Assembly: GCA_900074885.1 (NCBI GenBank)
Contig: FJUW01000077.1
Coordinates: 62,001 to 126,000, forward strand
Source: Rhynchosporium graminicola
Lineage: Eukaryota > Ascomycota > Leotiomycetes > Helotiales > Ploettnerulaceae
DNA: 64,000 nt
Direction of reading: 5' to 3'
Shown in pieces: positions 37,034 through 47,300 of this stretch. The notes beneath the pieces were generated by a model that had not been told where the DNA came from, ran no database searches, and saw nothing but the letters and a program-made list of their open reading frames with translations. The position numbers were made by a program, and so were the translations under genes. The number at the start of each line of letters is the position of its first letter. Within the stretch, counting starts at the first letter, position 1.

Positions 37034-38160
37034 TAGCGTATTATATAAGAGATATACGAGCGCTAGCTCCTGATAGAGACCGAGCTAGTAAATACGCGCA
37101 CTGCCTTAGAGGCGTCAGAGGCCGAAAGACTCAGATAGGCGCCTAGATCTAATAATACCAGAGACCTATCGTCTTCGAGTGCCCTGATAAAAACCCTTAT
37201 CGAGTCTCTTATAGCGTCTCGGTCGAGCTCCGATAGAGAACTATTAAGCTCCGGCAGATAAATATTACTTACTTAAGATAGATATACGAATACTTTTCGA
37301 GATTATCTCCTAAGACTAAGAAGTTCTTATCGCGTGCGCTCCGCTTAAAGGCTATCTCTCTCTACTAACTATTACTAGGATACTATTTATAATACTCTCC
37401 TATAGCGCGAACGAGCTTATATATAATACTTCTAGGAGAAAGGAAGCCCGATAGATAATAAGGACCCCGAAGCTTTCTTTACGCAGCTCGATAAAATATT
37501 CGCAGATAGTAATAAGCGAGCTAAGGCCCTCGAACAGCTTATAAATATAAGGCACTCTATAGGATAGCCTTAGCACGAGCACTAGCTAGAATTCGACGAA
37601 CTCTTACTAAGCGCTAGAGGAGAGAGCTAGGAAGACGATATAAAGATAAGTTACCTCCGGAATACGTTTTTAAACCTTATCCGAATATATATAGCTTCTA
37701 TAGCTAAGACTATAGATTACTACGAATTTACTAAGGAGGTAGAACGGATCATGACTAACCTCGAAGAGACGGACTAGTTTAAAGCATCGAATAAGAAGTA
37801 GAATAATAAGAATAAGAACTCTAAGATAAATATAGCGGACTATATATATCCCTAGAAGGCCCTTATAAAAGCTAAAGTTAATACTAATAGGGATATAGTA
37901 ATAGTAGTAGCGCGTGTAATAAGAAACCGAGAAAGGAATAGCAGAGCTTATAATAATTCCGGTATTAAATAAAGAGCTAAATAGGTAGACGCGGCCGAAC
38001 GAGAGAGATACTATAAGAAAAAGCTCTATTTCCGCTACGGAGTATCCGGGTACTATATCTATAAGTGCTTATACGCCTTAGTAGTATAACCTACTGCGAT
38101 TAATACGACAGGACTATTACTAGAAGACGATAATAACGTATTAGACCTTACTCTTTTAGA
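37034..38160 (+). pseudogene. gag pseudogene of element B
   Basis: Plus-strand gag. The N-terminal part is legible as LIETELVNTRTALEASEAER, then SSSALIKTLIESLIASRSSS. The zinc knuckle at 38027-38068 has exact CX2CX4HX4C spacing but reads Y, Y, Y, C at the ligand positions, consistent with TGC/TGT-to-TAC/TAT and CAC-to-TAC changes. Several TAG/TAA stops lie at Q codons. The knuckle cannot bind zinc. Confidence 0.8.
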
Positions 38161-38179
38161 GTTAGGAAAAGACTAACTC

Positions 38180-41100
38180 TCTCTTAAAGTTAAGAGCCGG
38201 GAATAGATAAAGTATTAGTAAAAGGATAGGGTAAATTCAAAGAGCTTATAAATAGAAACCTTATATATATAGACGTAATCTTTTAAGAAATATTCGGAAT
38301 ATTTGCTCTTATTAATAAAGGATACTAGTATTATACTATAATAAATAAAGACCTTATAGAAGGTCTCGGTCTTATATATATAAGCTACGGAACCCGCGAG
38401 ATAAAGAGCGCTTTAAAAACTATACGGAACTTAAGGACTAAAGGAGTAGTCGGGTTCTAAATAAAAATCGTAAGGTTCAGCTAAAGGGTTTACGTATATA
38501 TAGTACTAAAACTAGCTTTTCTATTAATCTTAGAGAACTTAGAAAGCGTAAAATAAGATCAGGATAACGCTTAAAAAACGATAATATTATTATAACTTAG
38601 TAAAGAAATAAGTAATAGAAAGACGTAATTACTACTTATATACAGATAATAGTAACTATACCTTAGTATCCGCTACGACGTTAGAGGATATAAAGATAGC
38701 TCTTTAAGATAAAGAAGAGCTAACTTTAAACTAACTTAAAAATATTCTTCCTCTAGAGATTTAAGATATAGCTCTACTCTTTTCTAAGTAGGAAGCAGAG
38801 AAACTAGCTCCCTATCGACCGAGTATCGACTATCGAATCGATATCTGCGAATAATCAGATAGGTCTCCTGCCGCTTTACTATAGAGTCCGCTATATAGTA
38901 TATCTAAAGATAAATTACTAGCGCTAAGAAAGTTATTAAATAGCTTCTTAGAAAAAGGATATATCCGACTTAGCACTTTAGAAGTAATAGCTCTTATCCT
39001 TTTTATACGGAAACCCGGGGGAGGTCTAAGGTTCTGCTATAATTACCGAGCGCTGAACGCTATTACGAAGCTAGACTAGTACCTTTTACTATTAATACCG
39101 GAGACCTTACGGAACCTTACAAGTACTAAATAGCTTACGAAAGTAGATATAGTTTCAGTATTTCATTAAATATATATAGCGTCGGGTTACGAGTATAAAA
39201 TAGCTTTTCGTATAAGATTTAGGTCTTTTGAATAGCTCGTATATCCTTTTAGATTATTAGGGGCTCCGGCGAGTTTCTAGCAGTATATTAATAGCTTATT
39301 AAGGGAATAATTAGACGACTTTGCCTTAGCTTATATAGATAATATAGTTATCTACTCGAATAGCTCCAGAGAAGACTACTTCGAAAAGGTACGAACTATT
39401 CTCCGTAAGCTTTAGGATAGTAGATTATACTTAGATCCCGGAAAGAGCGAGTTCGCTTATAAGAAGCTTAAATATCTAGGATTTATTATATATACTAATA
39501 GAAAAGGTATAAGTCCTAATCTAGAAAAAGTAGTAGTAATTAAGAACTAAGCGTAACTTAAGACTTAGAAGGAAGTATAATATTTCTTAGGATTTATAAA
39601 CTTCTACTGAATATTTATAGCGAATTACTTAAAGCTAGCCGCGCCCTTAATAGCGTTAATAAGAAAAAGTTACTTATTCTCCTAGGGAAAACTAGAAGAG
39701 AAAGCATTTAAGACTCTAATAGAGAAGTTTTATAAGGCTCCGGTACTTATATACTAGGATCCGAGACTTCAGATATTCTTAGAAACTGATTATAGTAGAT
39801 TCGTAATAGGAGGCGCCCTCTTATAAGAAAAGAACGAAGTCCGACGACTAGTAGGCTTCTTCGCTTAGAAGCTAAATAAAGCCGAAATCAATTACGATAT
39901 CTATAATAAGGAGATACTAGTAGTAATTACTTACTTGAAATTCTAGGCCTCTAAGTTAAAAGTATATAGCTCCTTTATAATTTGGACGGACTATAAGAAC
40001 CTTAAGTATTTCATAACTAAGTAATAGCTATTAGAGCGTTAAGTACGCTAGTATAAGACTTTAGTACTATTCTAGTTTACCTTAGTATATAAGCCGGGAT
40101 CCGAAGCTATTATCCCGGATATCTTATTATAGAGGGAGTAAGATATATTAAGAGAAAGCGATATAAACTCGAGGTTCCGCAGGTTTTTAGACTCGGACCG
40201 CGTAACGAACTAGCTTACTCTAGAAAAGAAAGATAAGGTAAGAGTAATAACTATATCGACTTAGTCGGACTGCGATATAAACTCGAGGTTCCGCAGGTTT
40301 TTAGACTCGGACCGCGTAACGAACTAGCTTACTCTAGAAAAGAAAGATAAGGTAAGAGTAATAACTATATCGACTTAGTCGGACTGCGATATAAACTCGA
40401 GGTTCCGCAGGTTTTTAGACTCGGAACGCGTAGTATATTAGCCGGCTTTAGAAGGAGAAGATAGAATAAGAGTAGTACTTATATCTACTTAGCTATCGAC
40501 TATACCTTCCGGCTAGGTCCTTACCTTAGACCTAGCGGTATCTAGAAGTCCTTTCTAAGATAAAGAACTAAATAACTTATAGGACGCTATAATATAAGAG
40601 GATAAGATATATTAAATAGTACTCCGCTTATTATAAGATAAGGCCCGATCTTTCTTAAGCGAAATCAAGATTAAAATCTAAGTAAGTAACTATAGTATAG
40701 ATATAAAGAACTACTTATATTACTATAGAAAGTTATAAGTACCGGGCGCCCCGGTTATACTAGAGTCCGACTATAAAGCGATAGACCCTAAGACTCTCGA
40801 AAATAATACTCTAAGGATAAGGCTTATCTAGTCTATCTACGACTCGCCGGTCTATAGTTATCTAGAGTAGGACTTTACTATATTAATATTAGGACGCTCC
40901 TTCTACTAGCTACTATAGTCGAGGTATATAAGATAATTCTTAAGGAACTATAACTATTATAAGAGAAATAAAGTATAGAGGGAATATAAACACGGACTCT
41001 TAAGACTACTACTAGTTCCTAACTAATTCTTCTAGGAGATATCTATAGACTTTATAACTAACTTACTAAACTCTTAAGGTAACTATTACCTTTAGGTAAT

Positions 41101-42174
41101 TAAAGACTAATTAAGTAAATAGGTAGTTATCGAAGCGATACTTAGTATAAAAGCAGAGGAATACGCTAAGAAATTCATAGAATACTAAGTAAGAAACTAT
41201 AGGATACTACGAGCGATTATAAGCGATAGAAGTACTAACTAGATAAGTATATTCTAGAAGACTTTTTATCACTTAATCGGCGTATAATAAAGACTTAGCT
41301 CCGGATACTACTTATAAACTAATAGAAGACTAGAAAAGCTAAATTAAAATATCTAAGCTTATTTACGAAACTTTATTAACTAAGAGTAGTCCGACTAGAA
41401 AAAGTAGCTCCCTATAGCTTAGTTAGCGTTAAACGGATATTACTACGCGGGCCTCGGGATAAGCTTATTCTTTACTATATATAGGTATAAAGCGCTATTA
41501 CTTATACTATTAGAGATAGAACCCGAGATTAACTCCTAGCTACTATCGAGCGAATAAGCGGTAGTATTTATAAAGAAGATAAAGAAGATTATTAACTTAT
41601 ACTAGTCGAATATAGTAGTATCTGCTTAGAAACAAGAGGATAGCGCTAATAGGATAAGGACCCTAGCCTTAGTATACTAGAAGAGAGATAAGGTATAGTT
41701 AGACTTATATAACTATTAGATAAATCGACTAAAAAAGAGTCTTAATACGAAGTATACTAAATACGTAATAGATAAAGTATTATCGCTAGTAGCTATTTAT
41801 CTATCTAGGGTCCTTAGTAATATTTACTTAGTATTCTATATAGATCTATTATAACTAGCGAGCTACGACTTATTACTTAAGCAGGAGACTAATAATAGTT
41901 AACCGGAGCTTATACTATTTAAGACTTATGAAGAATAGTAAGTAAAGGAGATTCTTTACGCTAGAGATAAATCGAGGAGAAAAGGGAAAGGCAGGGAAGT
42001 ACTAGTAAAGTAGGCGGGTTACTACGAACCTATATAGGAATCTGTTAAAGACCTATCGGATACTATAGCTATAGACGAGTTCGAAAGCAAGTATAGAGAT
42101 ATTAAATACTATAATAGACCTAGATAAGTATAAGAGAAAAAGAAGAATAAGAGAGGATCTAATTAGTTTTAAGT
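38180..42174 (+). pseudogene. pol pseudogene of element B (PR-RT-RH-IN-chromodomain)
   Basis: Protease is near 38310, with the active-site region read as ALIN where an Asp is expected. RT starts near 38880; FIRKPGGGLRF is at about 39000 and the box YIDN is at 39332-39343. RNase H lies at about 39770-39960 (LETDYSRFVIGGALL, then NYDIYNKEILVV). Integrase core residues around DRSTN are near 41225. At the C-terminus, 41996-42090 reads EVLVK-AGYYEP, then SVKDLSDT and DEFES, which fits a chromodomain. An exact 114-bp tandem duplication sits between RNase H and integrase. Stops at Q/W codons are common. Confidence 0.83.
40159..40426 (+). repeat. 114-bp tandem duplication in B pol (2.35 copies)
   Basis: Unit CGATATAAACTCGAGGTTCC... 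repeats at 40159, 40273 and 40387. The first two copies look identical by eye; the third matches for about 40 bp before diverging. The period of 114 is a multiple of 3. Identity inside an otherwise heavily mutated element implies the duplication happened after RIP, or is an assembly artefact. Confidence 0.9.
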
Positions 42175-43411
42175 AAGTTATAGGTATTAATAAGGGGAGT
42201 TTAGATTTCTTTTATATTATTTTATTAATTCTAAAAAGTAATATAACCTAACGAATTTCCCTAGGACTCTATTCTAAAATAACCGGACTTATTTAGCGCG
42301 ATAAGCACTTAGAACTAGGGCGGGAGGGACCTTACTAGTACTATAGTAGTTAGTAACGGAAAATAAGCGGACTATAGGAAGCTTATATCTAACCCTACTA
42401 AGTGATAATATTAGTAACCGAATTAGTAACTTCGGTAGCGATAGGGCTAAAATAAGTAGTTAGCGACGAAAAATAAGTAGAGTCTAAGGATAGGTATAAG
42501 GAGAGAAGACCGGTAGCTTAGAGAAGCTTTAAGGCCTTCTAGGCCTTAAGGACCTTATTGAGATCGCGGTAGGTATTAGCGCTAAATAAGCGATTAGTAA
42601 TAGAAAACGATTAGAGTCCGATAACTTATATAGTATCTCTATCGGCGGAGCGAGTCTAGATAGTATAAGTAATATACGCTATTTGAGAACTAAGTAGTTA
42701 GTAACGTTTTTCGGGCGGAGCTCGGGATAAATATATAGGTTTTTATAGTTCTTACGCTTACGAGAATAGGTCGTATAAGCGCGAGAGCGAGTAGACTATA
42801 TAAGTTAGTAGATATCAGGCGAAAATAAGCGGGATCTGACTTATATTCTAGTTAATATAGTCGACCTCAGAGAGAGTATAAGCAGCGTAGTAAATAATAG
42901 AAGCTATCTAACTCCGATTAGTAATAAGCGGGGTATAGTGCTTTTAAAGTAGAGATAAGAGATAGCGAAAGGGAAAGAGTAATCGATACTAAACGATCTT
43001 ATTAACTTACGGTTTATTATAAGTAATTAAGAAGAAAGGAATTAGTCTATAGAGTAATAGAAGAAAGTATATATAGCTAAAGCGGGAGTATTTACTGATT
43101 TAATTAATAATAGGAGAGAGAGTAATAATAAAGAAGCAGGAAGATATATTTAGCTTTACTATTATTATAAGCCGGAAATAAATAGAGAGGTTACGTAAAT
43201 AAATAACTAGAGGCTTCATACGACTTTACTAGTATTATTAATTATTCTTTTACTATCGGTTCGCTATTATACTTAGTCAGTCTACTATTATTATTAACTT
43301 CTAAGCGAAATCGGCACGAAGCGAGAAAAAGAATCGCAGATATAATAGGCCCCGACTATATATAACAAGGCGGGATATAGGTCTTTAGAGGCGAACCTTA
43401 ATATAAAACAA
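42175..43411 (+). repeat. Iterated motif array in the 3' non-coding region of element B
   Basis: No reading frame. A degenerate motif with core AAAATAAGCGGAG recurs near 42357, 42467, 42602, 42715, 42818 and 42921, about 100-135 bp apart. One copy reads GTTTTTCGGGCGGAG. A palindrome-rich stretch (GGCCTTCTAGGCCTTAAGG) lies near 42530. The same order and spacing occur in element E at 14874-15440, so the array belongs to this element subfamily and is not a chance repeat. Confidence 0.7.
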
Positions 43412-43432
43412 GCGGAGGGAGGAGGGGAGTAA

Positions 43433-43600
43433 TATAAGGGGCGAGCCCTAGGATTAAGTACCGGCGATACTTATGCTTACTAAGCTTAGCGGCACCCGCA
43501 TGTTTTCCTTCGGAGCTAGGCTAGAATCTGACTCTCTCCTGTATCGAACTTCTTAAATACTATACTTGACTATCTGCGTACGCGTTGCTCACCCGTGATA
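43433..43600 (+). repeat. 3' LTR of element B
   Basis: 168 bp, start TATAAGGGGCGAGCCCT, end ACCCGTGATA, following a polypurine tract; the TCTGG duplication comes next. Confidence 0.93.
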
Positions 43601-43605
43601 TCTGG

Positions 43606-43700
43606 TACTAAAACTCGTCTAGTATATACTACTAGATAGTACTATTAGTATTCTAGTGCTAGGACAGTTTTAATACTAAGAACTATACTAGTTCGTAATA
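43606..43700 (-). repeat. 3' LTR of element C, inner part (after B insertion)
   Basis: Continuation of the LTR split by element B. It ends TACTAAGAACTA...GTTCGTAATA, which pairs with the 49838-49864 end of the right LTR, and includes about 68 bp absent from the right LTR. Confidence 0.75.
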
Positions 43701-43789
43701 CTATCCCCCTTCTATCTTAGCGTGTCCTTACGCTTAAGTACGCCTAAGGAAATATCGACTACTACCTATAGCTATCTCCTTCTTTTATT

Positions 43790-44365
43790 ATACCCCCCGA
43801 ACGCTTAACTAAATAAGTCGATTATATTATACTCGGAAGATAAATAGAATTAAGTAGTAAAATCATAGTACTATATACTAGATATAAAAAGGCGGAATAT
43901 AAAGAGTATATATCGCCTCGCGATCCTAAACTAACCTGATATAGTCGTTACGCCCGACTGAATAAAATATATTATATTCGAGTTATTAACTATATACCTT
44001 TAGCGCGGGACTAGGAATCCTTAGATTCTCAGATTAAGAAACTCGATATAGAGGAGAAGGAGGCTATAGCTAAGATTCTTCGTCTAAAGAAATAGAAACG
44101 TTTCTTATACGAAAGGCAGTAAAAGATAATTACTACTAATTTAAATTCAATAGCTAAGCTTAACGCTCTTAAAGCTTTAGAGAAAGAAGGAAAAGAGAAA
44201 TAAGAAAGAGAGAGAGTACCTAAAGATATTAAGTTAATAAGCGCGGAACCCTCTAGTTCCGATATCCCTATCGACCCCTCGTTCGACCTGATAATCGACC
44301 TTCCTTTCGACCCTACGGACCTGCTCTAGGTAGATCTAGGCTTTATCGATAGAAATTAGCTAGTA
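43790..44365 (+). pseudogene. Antisense accessory ORF of element C (CX2CX6C plus coiled coil)
   Basis: Plus-strand frame opposite to C's gag-pol. The motif at 43940-43972 reads Y-X2-Y-X6-Y, the CX2CX6C spacing with Tyr in place of Cys. It is followed by ESLDSQIKKLDIEEKEAIAK and ILRLKK-KRFLYERQ, a strong coiled-coil pattern, then a KEKxEREREVP-type charged stretch and an acidic, proline-containing tail (SSSDIPIDPSFDLIIDLPF). Stops at Q positions interrupt it. I recall many fungal hypothetical proteins with a Cys-rich start, an AKxLRLxKQ helix and an acidic tail; this resembles them. Function unknown. Confidence 0.7.
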
Positions 44366-44369
44366 ATAC

Positions 44370-47300
44370 TAAGTAGTAAAAGCTTAACTTAAGTTCCTAT
44401 ATATTTTCCGAATATAAATAGTTCTTCTATTTTACTAAGTATCTAATAATACCTCGTTTATACTAATAGTCTAGTAGTTCCTCTATATCGTATTCTACTA
44501 GTAGATTAACTAGTTTAGCGTATATCTTCGAGGCTAGTAGTACTCCTAGTAGTACTTTTTCTAATAAGGATATATAGAGTATTAAGAATATCTTCTTTAT
44601 TATAACTAGTAGCTAGAGTTCATAATTCAAAAGTCCTTTAACTTATTTGATTTTGAATAGTCTAAGTTTCTTATAGTCTAGCTTATCGCTTAGTCTCTAT
44701 ATATTAATATTTTTCCGTAGAAAGTAAACCTTATCCCTTTCTTATAGCGTTAGCTTCTAACTATAGTTCTTATTATAATAGTACGTATTCTTCTCTACTA
44801 TAAACTAGAGTTCTTCTGCGAGTTCCTTATAGAGGTCCTGGATATTCCGGACCTAGATACGAGCTATATTATTATCCTTAATAGTAATATTAAGCTCTCT
44901 ATAAGTAATAGGTTTATAACTATAATTTATAAAGAATAGTATAACTTTTATTATTTCCGTAGTCGAGCTATTATATACAAACTCTATAAGTAGTAGTAGT
45001 TCTACTTAATTATTTTATTAATAGTTAATATAATAATATAAGTATACTTTAACTACTTAGTTTATTCTTTTATTTCCTCTATTAGTCTAAGGATAGAAAG
45101 CTATTAATAGTTTCCGTTTAGTCCCTAAGAACCTTATTAAAGTATTCCAGAACTTTAATATAAATAACTTATCTCGATCTGATACTATTTCTTCGGGTAC
45201 TCTATACTTAGAGATTACCTCCTTAAGGTATACTTATACTAGGTATTCGGCTATAAGAGTAGATAAGACTAGTACTAAGATTATATACTTAGTAAGTCTT
45301 TCTATAATAATAAGTATTATATTATAGCTAACTCTTATAACTAGGTCCTTCGATAGTAATAATAGCCCTATGAAGTCCTATAATATCGATTTCCAAGATA
45401 ATAGTAGTATTAGTACTATAATTATCTGCTTATAAAGTATATATCAGGAAGACTTATTCCTAATATAAGTATTATAATTAGCTAGTACTTCTTTAACTAC
45501 TCAGCGGAGTTCTTCTAACTAGTAGTTTCTTAAAATCCTTAGATACGTGCTTCGTATCCCTTAGTATCTATACGCGGGAAGCTCGTATTATTCTTTAACG
45601 TATACTCTTACTAAGCTCAGTAGAAGCTAAACTTTCCTTTTAACTCGTATAATACTATTCTTAATTATATTCCTTATAAAGAGTTCCTTAGTCTTATCTA
45701 AGGATATTCTATTCTTTTCCTAGGCCTCCTTTAAGGTATTATACTAAGATCTCTTAATTTCTTACTTAATCATAATAGCTTCTCGAACGTTAATAACTAT
45801 ATCTCTATTATCTAGCTATCTGAGTAAGGCAGTTATATTATAGACCTTATTATCTTTATAACCTAGTAATCTGCTTAGAGTATCTATTTATATATTATCT
45901 TTTCCCTATATATACTTAATAACTAAGTTAAAAGAGGCGAGTTCCTCGGACTATTAAGCTAATCTACGATTATCTAAGACCTTAGTAGTTATAAAGGTTC
46001 GGAGATTCATATAGTCGGTATAGATAATAACTAGGAACTTAGCTCCTTATAAGTATATTTTCTAGTATTTAAGTACTTTAATAATTACTATAAGTTCTTT
46101 CTTATAAATATTATAATTCTGCTTAGCCGGAGATATTTTCTCTAAAAAGTAAGCGACTAAGTATAATCGTCCTTTATTATCTCGCTGCAGGTATACTACG
46201 CTAGTATAAGTATCAGAGGTATCTATTTCTACTATACTTTCCTTCTCTATATTAAAACTATATAAGATTAGTTCTTTTATGAATTCTTTCTTAATTCTCT
46301 GAAAAGCTTCCTTATACTAGCTTATCTAAGTAAAAGGAACGCCCTTCCTTATTAAGCTCGTAAGCAGCTTAGTAATCTTAGAATAATTTCTAATAAACTA
46401 TTAGTAGAAGTTAGCGAAACTTAACTATAACTATATATCCTTAATATTCTTTAGAGATTCCTATTCTTTTATAGCTTTAATTTTCTCAGGGTTAATACTT
46501 ATCTCTCCTAAGCGAATAATATACCTTAGAAAAGTAACTTACTTAACTAAGAATTTATATTTCAATAACTTTAGTCTAAAATCTACTTTATATAATACTT
46601 CTATAACTTAGGTAATATAGCCCTAGTATACCTTGATAATCTCCGAGTATACTAGGATATTATCTAAGTAGTATATAGCGAATTTCCTAATAAAGTCCTT
46701 AAGAATATTATTATTCTATCTTTAATATATAGCTAGGGTATTATTTAAGCCGAATAGTATTACTATATATTCCTATAGCCCTAAGGGTAATACGAAAGTA
46801 GTCTTCTACTCGTATCCCTCCTTAATTCGGATTAAATTAAACGCGTTACGTTAGTTTAACTTAGTATATATCTTTATTCTAGCTAGCTTATCCCGCAGGT
46901 ACTAAGTATTTAGTAAAAGGTATATATCTCTTATAGTTCTATTATTAATTATCTAATAGTCTCTATAAAGTCTCCCTTTAGAATCTCCTGCTTTCTTAAC
47001 TACTAGTATATTAATAGCGTATAGTAACTTAGATTTCCGAATCTATCCTTTCTTTATACTTAACTTCTAATACTCCTTAAGCGTCCTTATAGTATTATAG
47101 TTATAATAGCGAAGTTTCTTTATAATAGATATAAATCTATTCTTAAAGTTTATTTTATAATCCTAGGGTTTATGCTCGAGTAGAGCTCTTATATCCTGCG
47201 GATCCTCGAACAATTTCGAGAACTTCCTATATAGTTCGAGTAGCTACTCCCGAATATTATCTATTTAACTAAGATAATTCTTAGGTTCCTTCTAACTAAG

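Larger units (their letters stand above)
36755..43600 (+). mobile_element. Ty3/gypsy chromovirus B (full length)
   Basis: A 6846-bp plus-strand element with 168-bp LTRs at 36755-36922 and 43433-43600, flanked by a TCTGG target duplication (36750-36754; 43601-43605). A polypurine tract (GCGGAGGGAGGAGGGGAG, 43412-43429) precedes the 3' LTR. It carries gag with a zinc knuckle, protease, RT, RNase H, integrase and a C-terminal chromodomain. About 1.2 kb of non-coding sequence with an iterated motif follows. RIP has destroyed all active sites. Inserted in the 3' LTR of C, it is younger than C. Confidence 0.93.

Noticed and set aside
37400..37582. 60-aa minus-strand open frame
   Set aside because: Complement of B gag; gag coding runs on the plus strand.
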